The notes: generated by a model not told the origin, from the sequence alone. 64,000 bases of DNA from Sphingomonas phyllosphaerae (GCF_029623345.1 NZ_JAPYKH010000011.1:1-64000); one strand, 5' to 3'; counted from the stretch's first letter, positions 19,205 to 28,392 are shown. Made by a program: numbers and translations.

Positions 19205-19593
19205 GCCACCACTCCCGTCATCAGCGCGGCGAAATGAAGCAGCGCGGCGGGCGCGGCGGGCTTGACCAGGTAGAGATTGGCGCCGGCCTCGAGCGCGCGC
19301 TCGGCGTCGCCCGCGCCCGCCTCGGTGCTGATCGTGACAATGGGTACTGCCTGGCCAGCGGCGTCGGCGCGCAGCCGCTCGATCAATGCATAGCCGTCCA
19401 TCTTGGGCATGTTGACGTCGACGACGAGCAGATCGAACGGCGCGACCAGCGCGCGCTCCAGCCCTTCAAGCCCGTTTGCCGCTTCGTCGACAACGAAGCC
19501 GGCGCTCTCGAACACCGAGCGATAATAGAGGCGCGTCGTCATCCCGTCGTCGCCGACGAGGATGCGTTTGCCGTGAGGATGCGGCTCAGTCAT
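19201..19593 (-). CDS. CheY-like response regulator
   Basis: A 130-residue stand-alone receiver domain. The phosphorylation site is D59 in LLVVDVNMPKMDG, the conserved lysine is K111 in LVKP, and the switch residue is T87/S89 in VTIST. The first acidic motif reads ILVGDD instead of the usual ILVVDD or VDDD; the two aspartates are kept. Its ATG lies eight bases inside the end of the cheR remnant and its stop overlaps cheA. It is intact, but with CheA and CheR broken it probably has no phosphodonor from this cluster. Confidence 0.8.
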   Translation of the reverse strand: MTEPHPHGKRILVGDDGMTTRLYYRSVFESAGFVVDEAANGLEGLERALVAPFDLLVVDVNMPKMDGYALIERLRADAAGQAVPIVTISTEAGAGDAERALEAGANLYLVKPAAPAALLHFAALMTGVVA

Positions 19594-20015
19594 GATCGAC
19601 GGGTCTCTGGTAGAGGATCGTGGTGCCGAAACGGCGCGGTGCGAACAGGGACGACATGCGGCTCATGCTCTCGGAATGGCCGAGGCAGATCACACCGCCT
19701 GGTCGAAGGCTGTCGTAGAGCGTCTCCACTGCCTGACGGCGTGAGACCTCATCGAAGTAGATCAGCATGTTACGGCAGAAGATCACGTCGATGTCGCGAT
19801 AGCGCCGCATCGTCGCGGCATCCGCCACGTTGACCTGGGTGAAGTCGATCGAGCCGCGCAGCGCGTCGCAGATGCGATAGCCGTCGCCGTGCGGCGTGAA
19901 GTAGCGCTGTTTCAGCGCCGGCGGCAGGCGGTGGAGCGCGCGCTCGCCGTAGACGCCGGCGCGCGCGTCGGCCAGCGCGCGGCTGTCGATGTCCGAGGCG
20001 AGGATCTCGATGTCT
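19586..20015 (-). pseudogene. cheR: Chemotaxis methyltransferase CheR, C-terminal half only
   Basis: The frame ending at 19586 reads as the second half of CheR's SAM-dependent methyltransferase domain: EILASDIDSRALADAR, LPPALKQRYF, VNVADAATMRRYRDIDVIFCRNMLIYFD, then LRPGGVICLGHSES. About 143 residues are left of a normal ~280. The N-terminal helical domain and the SAM-binding motif I are absent. At about 20015 the sequence joins, out of frame, the 5' end of an MCP gene. CheR normally methylates receptors on glutamates. Confidence 0.8.
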
Positions 20016-20163
20016 TCTGCTGGCGCGCGAAGGTGCGTGCCTTGCGCTTCTCCGCCTCTGCGGTGAGCCGCACGCTGTTGATGGAGAGCGCCGCGTTACG
20101 CGAGCCCCCCTCGTGCACGCTGCTGCTAGACGTCACAATGCTACTTTTCTTGGCAAGAGCCAT
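20016..20163 (-). pseudogene. Methyl-accepting chemotaxis protein, 5' fragment
   Basis: The ATG at 20163, with GGAG eight bases upstream, opens MALAKKSSIVTSSSS. The following VHEGGSRNAALSINSV and AEKRKARTFARQQK resemble the N-terminus of soluble sphingomonad MCPs. After about 49 residues the sequence switches into the 3' half of cheR in a different frame, so the rest of the receptor has been deleted together with the cheR 5' half. A fused ORF continues out of frame to 19912 and is not a real protein. Confidence 0.6.
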
Positions 20164-20725
20164 GGGGGTGCTCCACTGATCGTTTGAGGCACCTCCCTTC
20201 CGCGGTAGGCCGTATATCATGTCTTGAATTAGAAATCACTTTGAGCGGATGTGAAGACAAACTTCTGCGGTGATTGACTTTGCGGTGAGTGATGTCATCT
20301 TCACCATGAGAATTAATTGCAAATCGTGAGGTGCGCGGTTTTGGTGTGTAAAGCGTTGTTGTTGTACATCTTGAGACAGAGAGGTTCGTATGAATTGATC
20401 GCAGTGGAGATTGTAGGCTAGCGTTGCCATGACGTCGGTCTGCGACGGGATGAAGTCGTTGGGACCGTTTTTTACGCGACGCGGTGGGCTCGGCGCGGCC
20501 ATGCCTCGGGAGCGACGGAAGGATGAGAAACCCAGCCGCGCCGCTGACGACTCCCCGCCTTAGATCGAGCACGGGTAAGTGGGCCCTCGACGCCGCTGTA
20601 TGCCTGCGAGCGGTCGTCGCCGACCGGCTGTGCCCAGTCCCAGCCCGCGACCGAAATATGATTGCACGTGCGCGAGGGGTATTTCATAGGTGCAAGATCA
20701 ACCGCCTACGAGGAAGTCCGGCGCC
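20164..20725. other. AT-richer intergenic region upstream of the chemotaxis cluster
   Basis: About 560 bp between the divergent MCP fragment and the alcohol dehydrogenase. From about 20185 to 20420 the GC content is visibly below the rest of the window (for example ATTAGAAATCACTTTGAG and GAGAATTAATTGCAAATC). It may hold the promoter of the chemotaxis cluster or be a remnant of foreign DNA. A possible 88-codon minus ORF (20236-20502, MAAPSPPRRVKNGPND) resembles nothing I know and has no clear ribosome binding site, so I do not call it. Confidence 0.5.
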
Positions 20726-21739
20726 GTGCTGACGATCATCTGCGACCGACCGCTGGCGCTGCGCGTCGCCGAGCGTGAATCGCCGACGCGCGCGAGCGAC
20801 GAGTTGCTGGTGCGGATACGGCGCGTCGGCCTGTGCGGCACCGACTACCACATCTATGCGGGCAACCAGCCGTTTCTCAGCTATCCCCGGGTCATGGGGC
20901 ACGAGCTTGCCGGCGAGGTGGTCGAGGCGCCGCCGGGCTCCGCCTATCGTCCCGGCCAGACCGTGACGATCAATCCCTACCTCGCCTGCGGGCATTGCGT
21001 CGCCTGTCGCGCCGGCAAGCCCAATTGCTGCGCCCACATCGCGGTGCTCGGCGTCCACACCGATGGCGGCATGGCCGAGCTGATCGCGGTGCCCGAGCGC
21101 GCCGTGATCGACGCCACCGGACTCGCGCCGGAGCAGGCGGCGATGGTCGAATTTCTCGCGATCGGCGCGCATGCAGTGGCGCGCGCGCGGCTGCGGGCGG
21201 GAAGTAGCGTGCTGGTGAAGGGGGCGGGGCCGATCGGCCTCGCCACCGCTCTGTTCGCGCGGCTGGACGGTGCCGCGGTGACGCTATGCGACACGCGCCA
21301 GCCGCGGCTGGATCGCGCCGCGCACGACTTCGGTTTCGACTCGCTGGTGCTCGCCGACGGCGCGGCGCAGGCGCGCTTCGCGGCGATGACCGGCGGCGAC
21401 TTCTTCGAAACGGTGTTCGACGCGACGGGCCATCTCGCGGCGATGTGCGACGGGCTCCATCAGGTCGCGCACGGCGGCAGCTACGTGCTGGTGAGCGTGG
21501 TCAAGGGCGACCTGGTCTTCGCCGACCCGGAGTTCCACAGGCGCGAGACGACGCTCATCGCCAGCCGCAACGCGCTGGCCGCCGATTTCGCGCGCGTGAT
21601 CGCCGCTATCCGGGACGGTACGATCGCCACCGAGGCGCTCCACAGCCACAGCGTCGAGGCAGCGGACCTGCCGCGACGACTGCCCGAACTGATCGACGCG
21701 GCCGACACGGTGCTGAAGGCGATCGTCCGCTTCGACTGA
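20726..21739 (+). CDS. Zinc-dependent alcohol dehydrogenase (L-idonate/galactonate dehydrogenase-like)
   Basis: A 337-residue medium-chain dehydrogenase of the RspB/YjjN type, acting on sugar acids or polyols with NAD(P). Catalytic zinc ligands are in GLCGTDYH and GHE (VMGHELAGEVV); the structural zinc site is CGHCVACRAGKPNCC; the Rossmann motif is VKGAGPIGLATA. The GTG at 20726 is chosen because AGGA lies 11 bases upstream and the product then begins MLTIICDRPLAL, as in relatives; an in-frame GTG at 20690 would add 12 residues. No sugar-acid operon surrounds it. Confidence 0.85.
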   Translation: MLTIICDRPLALRVAERESPTRASDELLVRIRRVGLCGTDYHIYAGNQPFLSYPRVMGHELAGEVVEAPPGSAYRPGQTVTINPYLACGHCVACRAGKPNCCAHIAVLGVHTDGGMAELIAVPERAVIDATGLAPEQAAMVEFLAIGAHAVARARLRAGSSVLVKGAGPIGLATALFARLDGAAVTLCDTRQPRLDRAAHDFGFDSLVLADGAAQARFAAMTGGDFFETVFDATGHLAAMCDGLHQVAHGGSYVLVSVVKGDLVFADPEFHRRETTLIASRNALAADFARVIAAIRDGTIATEALHSHSVEAADLPRRLPELIDAADTVLKAIVRFD

Positions 21740-21746
21740 GCGTCGT

Positions 21747-22565
21747 CTACACCCAGGCGAACGCACCCCTGAGGCGCGCCGCGCCACCGTTCGCGAACGG
21801 TGCGCCGTGCGCCATCACCACGCCCTCGGGCGCCAGCGCCACCATCGCACGGATCGCCGCGCGCATCGGCTCGCCGCCGAGCCGCAGCGCCACGCGCAGG
21901 TAGAGCGGCGTGGTACCCGCGGTGCCGCGGGTCGCGCGGGCGACGAGCGCGGTGATCGCGGGCAGCCGCGCCGGCTCGAGGTTCTGCACCAGGTCAGTGA
22001 GGATCAGCGTGCGCGTGGCGCGGTGGAGGAACCAGATTTCGCGGAAGCCCGCTCCGCCTTCGACCACGCCCTGGTCGATCGCGCTCGCCCAGGCGGGCGG
22101 TGCCTCTTCGCCCAGCACCGAGTCGATCCGCAATCCGGCGCGACGCACCTGCGCGCGCTCGGCGAGGCCCGGTGCGACCCACAAAGTCGCGCGCGGGAAG
22201 GCGCGCTGCCAGCGCGGCAGATAGGTCCAGTGTGCCACGTTGGGCGCGACCAGGTGCTGGATTGGACCCAGCGCCTCCAGCGCCGTCGCGAGCGCCGGCG
22301 TATAAGGCGTGGGCGAGTGGAGCAGCAGCGCGCCGTCGTCGAGCCGGACCACGGTCATGCGCACCGGCAGCGTGAGGCCGCCGGCGTGTATCGGCCCGCT
22401 GTCGACCAGCCAGATATTCTCCGCGAACGGCTTGGGCGCGTCGAGCGGCGGATAGGTGGCGGGTGCGGCGGGGCGCCGGCTGGCGTAAACATAGCCGGCG
22501 AGCACGCCCGCGACGGCAATCGCGGCGAGCGCGGGCGCGGCGGCAGGGTAAGGGCGTCGTGTCAT
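21747..22565 (-). CDS. DUF4336 domain-containing membrane-anchored protein
   Basis: A 272-residue protein with an N-terminal hydrophobic anchor (about residues 8-28, PALAAIAVAGVLAGYVYA) and a DUF4336 domain (FAENIWLVDSGPIHAGGL, then LLLHSPTPYTP, VAPNVAHWTYLPRWQ, LILTDLVQN). The family resembles metallo-beta-lactamase folds but lacks a full HxHxDH motif here, so catalysis is doubtful. Start is ATG at 22565. It is convergent with the dehydrogenase (7 bp between stops) and divergent from bioF. Confidence 0.75.
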   Translation of the reverse strand: MTRRPYPAAAPALAAIAVAGVLAGYVYASRRPAAPATYPPLDAPKPFAENIWLVDSGPIHAGGLTLPVRMTVVRLDDGALLLHSPTPYTPALATALEALGPIQHLVAPNVAHWTYLPRWQRAFPRATLWVAPGLAERAQVRRAGLRIDSVLGEEAPPAWASAIDQGVVEGGAGFREIWFLHRATRTLILTDLVQNLEPARLPAITALVARATRGTAGTTPLYLRVALRLGGEPMRAAIRAMVALAPEGVVMAHGAPFANGGAARLRGAFAWV

Positions 22566-22670
22566 ACCGCAGACAACGTCGCGCACGCCGCGTCGTGCCG
22601 CGTCTCGCCGCAGTTGTGGCTCGCCGCGCCGGCTGGTCTTTTCCCGCCCTCAGGACCTATAGGCGCGGCG

Positions 22671-23792
22671 ATGCTGCTCGCCTCGCACCGTGATCATCTC
22701 GCCGCGCTCGCCGCGCGCGACCGGCTCCGTACGCTCGCACCACGTCGCGGCGTGGACTTCTCGTCGAACGACTATCTCGCACTGGCCACGGCACCGCGGT
22801 TGCGCGCGGCGGCGACGGCGGCGCTGGAGCGCGGCGTTGCGCTCGGCTCTGGCGGCTCGCGGCTGCTGCGTGGCAACGACACCGAACATGAAGCGCTGGA
22901 GGCGGAAGGCGCGCGTTTTTTCGGCAGCGCCGCGACGCTGTTCTTCGGCAGCGGCTATGCTGCCAACACCGCGCTGTTCGCGGCGCTGCCCCAATCGGGT
23001 GACCTGCTGGTGTATGACGCGCTCGTCCACGCAAGCGCCCATGACGGAATGCGGCTCGGCCGCGCCGAGACCGTCGCCGCCCCGCACAATGACGCGAACG
23101 CGGTCGATTCGGTGATCGCCGCATGGCGCACCCGCGGCGGCAGCGGCACGCCGTGGATCGCAGTGGAGAGCCTGTACAGCATGGACGGCGATCGCGCTCC
23201 GCTCGCGGATCTCGCCGCGGTCGCCGAACGCCACGCCGCCATGCTGGTGATCGACGAGGCGCACGCCACCGGCGTGTGGGGTGACGACGGACGGGGCTTC
23301 GCCGACACGCTCGACGGGCGCGAAAATGTCATCACGCTCAAGACCTTCGGCAAGGCGCTCGGCTGCGAGGGGGCGCTGCTGTGTTGCTCGCGGCTGGTGC
23401 GCGACTTCCTGGTGGCACGCGCGCGCCCCTTCATCTTCTCGACCGCACCGGCGCCGCTTGCCGCCGCGGTCGCACGCGCCGCGCTGACGATGCTCGCCGA
23501 CGAGCCCGAACGGCGCGAGCGGCTGCACGCGCTGATCGCGCACGCGGGCGCGCGGCTCGGGCCGCTGGGTGCGACCGTAACGGGGACCCAAGTCATGCCG
23601 CTGCTGGTCGGCGACGATCGCGCCGCGCTCGACCTCGCCGCCGCGGTGCAGCGTGCCGGCTTCGATGTGCGCGCGATCCGTCCGCCGACCGTGCCGGCCG
23701 GGACCGCTCGGCTGCGGCTGTCGCTGACGCTCCACGTCGGCGCGGCCGAGATCGACTCGCTCGCCGACGCGGTGGCGGAGGCGCGGCGATGA
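22671..23792 (+). CDS. bioF: 8-amino-7-oxononanoate synthase
   Basis: The PLP enzyme condensing pimeloyl-ACP with L-alanine in biotin synthesis. At 373 residues it has FSSNDYLAL, GSGGSRLLRGN, the DEAHATGVWGDDGRG block and the PLP lysine K228 in TFGKALGCEGA. The last residues overlap the bioD start (ATGA). No clear ribosome binding site precedes the ATG at 22671. Confidence 0.95.
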   Translation: MLLASHRDHLAALAARDRLRTLAPRRGVDFSSNDYLALATAPRLRAAATAALERGVALGSGGSRLLRGNDTEHEALEAEGARFFGSAATLFFGSGYAANTALFAALPQSGDLLVYDALVHASAHDGMRLGRAETVAAPHNDANAVDSVIAAWRTRGGSGTPWIAVESLYSMDGDRAPLADLAAVAERHAAMLVIDEAHATGVWGDDGRGFADTLDGRENVITLKTFGKALGCEGALLCCSRLVRDFLVARARPFIFSTAPAPLAAAVARAALTMLADEPERRERLHALIAHAGARLGPLGATVTGTQVMPLLVGDDRAALDLAAAVQRAGFDVRAIRPPTVPAGTARLRLSLTLHVGAAEIDSLADAVAEARR

Positions 23793-24409
23793 GCGTGATC
23801 GCGGTGACCGGCACCGATACCGGCGTGGGCAAGACGGTGTTCGCCGCGGCCCTGACGGTCGCGCTTGGCGCCATCTACTGGAAGCCGGTGCAGGCGGGGC
23901 TGGACGACGGCAGCGACGCGGCCAGCGTCGAGTCGCTCGGCGTCGAGCGCGCGCGGATCGTCCCCGAGGCGTATCGGCTCACCACGCCCTGCTCGCCGCA
24001 CCGCGCCGCCGAGCTCGATGGAGGCGTGATCGATCCCGCGCGGCTGACGCTACCCGCGGTCGAGGACGATCTCGTGGTGGAAGGCGCAGGTGGGGCGCTG
24101 GTGCCGCTGACCCGCGACTGGCTGTTTGCCGACCAGATCGCGCGCTGGGGCTGTCCCACGGTGCTGGTGGCGCGCACGTCGCTGGGCACGATCAACCACA
24201 GCCTGCTTTCGATCGAGGCGCTACGTGCGCGCGGCGTGCCGCTGCTCGGCGTCGCGTTCGTCGGTGACGCGCAGGAGGACAGCGAGGCGACGATCGCGGC
24301 GATCGGCCGCGTGCGCCGGCTCGGCCGATTGCCGCTGCTGCCGCGGCTCGACGCGGCCGCGCTGGCGGAGGCCTTTGCCGATGCGTTCGACGTGGCGGCG
24401 TTCCGATGA
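23789..24409 (+). CDS. bioD: Dethiobiotin synthetase
   Basis: An ATP-dependent carboxylase that closes the ureido ring of dethiobiotin. The 206-residue product has the P-loop GTDTGVGKT at residues 8-16, the WKPVQAG block and VVEGAGGALVPL. Its start overlaps bioF and its stop overlaps bioA, both as ATGA. Confidence 0.95.
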   Translation: MSVIAVTGTDTGVGKTVFAAALTVALGAIYWKPVQAGLDDGSDAASVESLGVERARIVPEAYRLTTPCSPHRAAELDGGVIDPARLTLPAVEDDLVVEGAGGALVPLTRDWLFADQIARWGCPTVLVARTSLGTINHSLLSIEALRARGVPLLGVAFVGDAQEDSEATIAAIGRVRRLGRLPLLPRLDAAALAEAFADAFDVAAFR

Positions 24410-25656
24410 GCGGTTCGCCCGTCTGGCATCCCTTCACCCAGCACGGTCTGGGCGAGCCGATACCGCTCGTCGCTCGCGGCGAGGGCGCGGCGCTGCATAC
24501 CGCCGACGGGCGTCGCGTGATCGACGCGATCTCCTCCTGGTGGGTGACGACGCACGGCCACAACCACCCGCGGATCGTCGCCGCGATCCGCGACCAGGCC
24601 GAGCGGCTCGACCAGATCATCTTCGCCGGCTGGACCCACGCGCCGGCCGAGGAACTGGCACGCGCGCTGACGGCGATCATGCCCGCGGAGCTGACCCGCG
24701 TCTTCTTCTCCGACTCGGGCTCGACCAGCGTCGAGGTCGCGCTGAAGATGGCGCTGGGTTACTGGCATGCGTGCGGCGAGCCGCGCGACCGCATTCTGGT
24801 GATGGCGCACAGCTACCACGGCGACACGATCGGCGCGATGTCGGTCGGCGCGCGCGGCGTGTTCAACCGGCCCTATGCGCCGCTGCTGTTCGACGTCGGC
24901 ACGATCCCGTTCCCTGCCGGAGGGGCGGAGCAGGCGACGCTCGACGCGCTGGAGCAGGCCTGCGCCAGCGGCGCGGCGGCGTTCATCGTCGAACCGCTGG
25001 TGCTCGGCGCCGGCGGAATGCTGTTCTACCCGCCCGCGGTGCTCGCCGCGATGCGCGCGATCTGCGCGCGCCACGGCGTGCTCTTCATCGCCGACGAGGT
25101 GATGACCGGCTGGGGTCGCACCGGCACGCTGCTGGCGTGCGAGCAGGCCGGGGTGGTGCCCGACATCCTGTGCCTCTCCAAGGGGCTGACCGGTGGCGCG
25201 GTACCGCTGGCGGTGACGATGGCGACCGAGCCGCTGTTCGAAGCGCATCGCAGCACCGATCGCGCGCGGATGTTCTTCCACTCGTCGAGCTACACCGCCA
25301 ACCCGATCGCCTGCGCCGCCGCCTGCGCCAATCTCGCGGTCTGGCGTGACGAGCCGGTGCGTGAGCGGATCGTCGCGCTGGCGAACGCGCAGGCCGAGCG
25401 CGTGGCGGCGCTCTCCGCTCTGCCGGGCGTAAGCGGCGCACGCTCGCTGGGCACGATCGCGGCGCTCGAGCTGGGGGAGGGGGCAGGCTATCTGTCCGAT
25501 CGCGCGCCGCGACTGATGGCCTTCTTCCGCGAGCGCGACGTGCTGCTGCGCCCGCTCGGCGACACGCTGTACGTCATGCCGCCTTATTGCATCGGGGCGG
25601 ACGATCTCGATCGGGTCTATGCGGTGATCGCCGGGGCGGTGACAGCGTTCGGGTGA
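24406..25656 (+). CDS. bioA: Adenosylmethionine-8-amino-7-oxononanoate aminotransferase
   Basis: A class-III aminotransferase that uses SAM as amino donor. The 416-residue product has VWHPFTQH at the N-terminus, SSWWVTTHGHNHP, FIADEVMTGWGRTG and the PLP lysine K259 in CLSKGLTGG. It ends the bioF-bioD-bioA operon. bioB and bioC are not in the window. Confidence 0.96.
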   Translation: MSGSPVWHPFTQHGLGEPIPLVARGEGAALHTADGRRVIDAISSWWVTTHGHNHPRIVAAIRDQAERLDQIIFAGWTHAPAEELARALTAIMPAELTRVFFSDSGSTSVEVALKMALGYWHACGEPRDRILVMAHSYHGDTIGAMSVGARGVFNRPYAPLLFDVGTIPFPAGGAEQATLDALEQACASGAAAFIVEPLVLGAGGMLFYPPAVLAAMRAICARHGVLFIADEVMTGWGRTGTLLACEQAGVVPDILCLSKGLTGGAVPLAVTMATEPLFEAHRSTDRARMFFHSSSYTANPIACAAACANLAVWRDEPVRERIVALANAQAERVAALSALPGVSGARSLGTIAALELGEGAGYLSDRAPRLMAFFRERDVLLRPLGDTLYVMPPYCIGADDLDRVYAVIAGAVTAFG

Positions 25657-25731
25657 GGGTGAGGCAAGCTTCTGTAAAGGCGGGCATGTTGTGCGGGCTC
25701 CGCGCCCTCGTACCGGCAACCGACATTTCAT

Positions 25732-25766
25732 GGAGGTGCCGCTTCGGCTCCGGGTGCGGCGCCTCC
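25732..25766. terminator. Bidirectional terminator-like hairpin between bioA and the GNAT gene
   Basis: GGAGGTGCCGC pairs with GCGGCGCCTCC (one G-U pair) around a 13-base loop. It lies between the ends of two convergent genes. No T-run follows, so it may work poorly as an intrinsic terminator. Confidence 0.5.
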
Positions 25767-25785
25767 CAGACCGTCTCGCCTGCTC

Positions 25786-26199
25786 TCAGTCGATGCGCTT
25801 CGCCAGAAAGTAGCGCGACTCGCCCGGCGGGTAATCGTCGATCGCGCCGAACATCGCGTAGCCCAGCTTCTCGTAGAAGCCGCGTGCCTGGAAGCTGAAC
25901 GTGTCGAGCCACACGCCGACGCATCCGAGCCGCGTCGCCTCCACCTCCGCGGCGAGCATCAGCGCGCGGCCCTCGCCGCGGCCGCGCCGTTCGGGCGGCA
26001 GCGCGAGATATTGCACGAACAGCCAGCGATAGCTCGCCACGCCCCACAGACCGCCAACGATCGCCCCAGCCTCGTCGCGGAGCACCAGTGCGATCTCCTC
26101 GCGCGGCATCTGCCCCACCGCCGAGTCGTTGTGCGCGACCAGCGGCGCGAGGATCGCGGCGCGCACCGCCGCGTCGGGCGCGGCGACTCGCTCGATCAC
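25786..26199 (-). CDS. GNAT-family N-acetyltransferase
   Basis: A 137-residue acetyltransferase. The acetyl-CoA site is the LALPPERRGRGEGRALM segment (R-G-x-G), followed by the LDTFSFQARGFYEKLGY block that marks motif B. The target is unknown. The GTG start overlaps the sspB stop (GTGA), so the two are coupled. It is convergent with the bio operon. Confidence 0.85.
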   Translation of the reverse strand: MIERVAAPDAAVRAAILAPLVAHNDSAVGQMPREEIALVLRDEAGAIVGGLWGVASYRWLFVQYLALPPERRGRGEGRALMLAAEVEATRLGCVGVWLDTFSFQARGFYEKLGYAMFGAIDDYPPGESRYFLAKRID

Positions 26200-26681
26200 T
26201 TCTTTCGCTTGAAATCCACGGCGACGACGTTCGAGCCATCGCTCGCGCCGCTCGCGGGCGGGCCGTCGTTATCGGCCGGGTCGTGCCCGCCGGGGCCGTC
26301 GCCCGGCCCCTCTTGCGCCTGGAAGCGCAGCTCGAAGTTGACCGCCGGGTCGTGGAAGCCGGTGATCGCCGAATAAGGGATCACCAGCTTCGACGGCACC
26401 TGATTGAAGCTGAGCCCTACCGAGAAGCGCTCGTCGTCGACCGTGAGGTCCCAGAAGCGGTTCTGGAGCACGATCGTCATCTCGTCGGGGAAGCGCTCGA
26501 CGAGGCGGGACGGGATGTCGACGCCGGGGGCCTGGGTCTTGAAGGTAATGTAGAAATGGTGCTGGCCGGGCAGCCCGCCCGTCTCGGCGACCACGCCCAG
26601 CACGCGGCCTACCACGGCGCGCAGCGCTTCCTGCACGATCTCGTCATAGGGGATTTGGCTGTCGGGCAGCATGTCGTTCAT
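26196..26681 (-). CDS. sspB: SspB-like ClpXP adaptor
   Basis: An alphaproteobacterial SspB delivers ssrA-tagged proteins to ClpXP. The 161-residue product begins [15 protein letters not shown], contains [12 protein letters not shown], the [16 protein letters not shown] core and [11 protein letters not shown], then an unstructured Gly/Asp-rich linker and the C-terminal [10 protein letters not shown] that resembles the ClpX-binding tail. The ATG at 26681 is chosen; a longer open frame overlaps hisB on the other strand. Confidence 0.92.
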   Translation of the reverse strand: MNDMLPDSQIPYDEIVQEALRAVVGRVLGVVAETGGLPGQHHFYITFKTQAPGVDIPSRLVERFPDEMTIVLQNRFWDLTVDDERFSVGLSFNQVPSKLVIPYSAITGFHDPAVNFELRFQAQEGPGDGPGGHDPADNDGPPASGASDGSNVVAVDFKRKK

Positions 26682-26754
26682 GCGCTTATGGGTAGCGCGG
26701 TGGGACGAGCGGTCAAGGTTGCTTGGACCGTCCAGCGCGTTATGGACCGGCGTC

Positions 26755-27342
26755 ATGCGCACCGCCACGCTCCGCCGCGACACCAGCGAGACCCGTATCA
26801 GCGTGTCCGTCGACCTCGACGGCACCGGCCAATATGACATCCACACGGGAGTCGGCTTCTTCGATCACATGCTGGAGCAGCTCGCGCGTCACTCGCTGAT
26901 CGACGTCACGCTCCACTGCGACGGCGACCTCCACATCGACCAGCACCACACCGTCGAGGACAGCGCGCTCGCGCTCGGCAGCGCGGTGGCGCAGGCGCTC
27001 GGCGACAAGCGCGGCATCCGCCGCTACGCCGACGCGCTGTCTCCGATGGACGAGACGCTGACCCGAGTCGCGCTCGACATCTCGGGGCGGCCGTGGCTGG
27101 TGTGGAAGACGGCTTTCACCCAGACCCGGCTGGGCGAGATGGACACCGAGCTGTTCCAGCACTGGTTCCACAGCTTCGCGCAGAATGCCGGGATCACGCT
27201 CCACGTCGAGACGCTGTACGGCGACAACAATCATCATATTGCCGAGAGCGCGTTCAAGGGGCTGGCGCGCGCGCTGCGCGAGGCGATCGAGATCGACCCG
27301 CGCAAGGTCGGCGTGATCCCCTCGACCAAGGGCACGCTGTGA
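26755..27342 (+). CDS. hisB: Imidazoleglycerol-phosphate dehydratase
   Basis: A manganese enzyme in histidine synthesis. The 195-residue monofunctional form includes [38 protein letters not shown] and [11 protein letters not shown], which hold the metal-binding histidines. It opens the his cluster. Its stop overlaps the YciI-like gene (GTGA). Confidence 0.96.
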   Translation: MRTATLRRDTSETRISVSVDLDGTGQYDIHTGVGFFDHMLEQLARHSLIDVTLHCDGDLHIDQHHTVEDSALALGSAVAQALGDKRGIRRYADALSPMDETLTRVALDISGRPWLVWKTAFTQTRLGEMDTELFQHWFHSFAQNAGITLHVETLYGDNNHHIAESAFKGLARALREAIEIDPRKVGVIPSTKGTL

Positions 27343-27650
27343 GCAGCTTTCGCGCCAGCGGCGAGCTGAGCCTGATCTTGCTGAGCTATGTTCGCCCGCT
27401 CGACGAGATCGACTCGCTGATGGCCGCGCACGTTGCGTGGCTCGACGCCGGCTTCGCCGAGGGTGCCTTCCTCGTCGCGGGGCGGCGCGAGCCGCGCAGC
27501 GGCGGGGTCATCGTGGTGCGCGGCGACCGTGCCGCGGCCGAGGCGATCGCCGCGACCGACCCGTTCGTCACCGCTGGCGCGGCGACCGTGGAGGTGGTGC
27601 CATTCCACGCCAGCTTCGCCGCCGACCCGGTCCGCGCGTGGCTGGCATGA
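27339..27650 (+). CDS. YciI-like protein embedded in the his operon
   Basis: A 103-residue ferredoxin-fold protein of the YciI family. Family features include the early [20 protein letters not shown], with a conserved His, and [21 protein letters not shown]. It starts with GTG inside the hisB stop and ends inside the hisH start (ATGA), so it is strictly co-translated with them. Its role is unknown; a link to histidine synthesis is only contextual. Confidence 0.75.
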   Translation: MSSFRASGELSLILLSYVRPLDEIDSLMAAHVAWLDAGFAEGAFLVAGRREPRSGGVIVVRGDRAAAEAIAATDPFVTAGAATVEVVPFHASFAADPVRAWLA

Positions 27651-28252
27651 CGCTGGCGCTGATCGACTATCAGGCGGGCAACCTCCACTCGGTGGCGAAC
27701 GCGCTGCGCGCCGCCGGCTGCGCCGACCTGGTCGTCACCGCCGACCCCGACGCGGTGGCGCGCGCCGACCGCATCGTGCTGCCGGGGGTGGGCGCGTTCG
27801 GCGCGTGCGCCGCGGCGTTGCGCGCGGTCGACGGGCTGGTGCCCGCGCTCGAGCGCCGCGTGCTCGAACAGGGCGCGCCATTCCTCGGCATCTGCGTCGG
27901 GATGCAGCTGCTCGCAACCGCGGGCGAGGAGCTCGGCCGCCACGCCGGGCTCGGCTGGATCGACGGCACGGTGCGCCGGATCGACGTCGCCGGCACCGAC
28001 GCCAAGGTGCCGCACATGGGCTGGAACGACGTGGTACCGCAGGCCGAGCACGTGCTGATCGTTCCGGGCGAGGCCTATTTCCTCCACAGCTACGCTTTTG
28101 ACGGCGCGCATGTGGTGGCGACCACCGATCATGCCGGCCCCGTCACCGCCGCGGTGGCGCGCGACACTGTGGTGGGGGTGCAGTTCCATCCCGAGAAGAG
28201 CCAGCGCTACGGCCTCGCACTGCTGGAACGCTTCCTGGCGTGGCGTCCGTGA
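27647..28252 (+). CDS. hisH: Imidazole glycerol phosphate synthase, glutamine amidotransferase subunit
   Basis: HisH releases ammonia from glutamine for HisF. The 201-residue product has the nucleophile C83 in FLGICVGMQLL and the His-Glu pair in VQFHPEKS, with DYQAGNLHSV at the start. HisF is encoded downstream. Confidence 0.96.
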   Translation: MTLALIDYQAGNLHSVANALRAAGCADLVVTADPDAVARADRIVLPGVGAFGACAAALRAVDGLVPALERRVLEQGAPFLGICVGMQLLATAGEELGRHAGLGWIDGTVRRIDVAGTDAKVPHMGWNDVVPQAEHVLIVPGEAYFLHSYAFDGAHVVATTDHAGPVTAAVARDTVVGVQFHPEKSQRYGLALLERFLAWRP

Positions 28253-28297
28253 GCGGCGCGGTGTTAACGAGTCGGTCGCCCTCGTCCAGCCGGCGGC

Positions 28298-28392
28298 GTC
28301 ATCCTGAACTCGTTTCAGGATCCACACCTGCGCGCGGCCGCCGGCCGCTGAGTTGGCGACACGGTGGATTCCAGACCAAGTCCGGGATGATG
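28298..28392. repeat. Composite inverted-repeat element between hisH and hisA
   Basis: The left arm (28298-28324) contains TCCTGAA facing TTCAGGA. The right arm (28364-28392) reads GTGGATTCCAGACCAAGTCC and GGGATGATGG, the inverted relative of the same family. About 40 bp of GC-rich sequence lies between the arms. The arrangement matches the element at 31888-31983 and the half copy at 1252-1283. Nothing else is seen in the 223-bp gap. Confidence 0.65.

Noticed and set aside
19912..20163. An apparently complete 84-codon MCP/CheR chimera ORF
   Set aside because: The part after ~49 codons is CheR sequence read in the wrong frame, so no functional chimera is encoded.
14717..20163. Programmed frameshifting as an explanation for the cheA breaks
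   Set aside because: Three shifts in different directions, with no slippery heptamer seen at the sites, plus two neighbouring deletions, fit decay better than recoding.
20236..20502. An 88-codon minus ORF in the AT-rich spacer
   Set aside because: No ribosome binding site, no family resemblance; it could be chance in lower-GC DNA.
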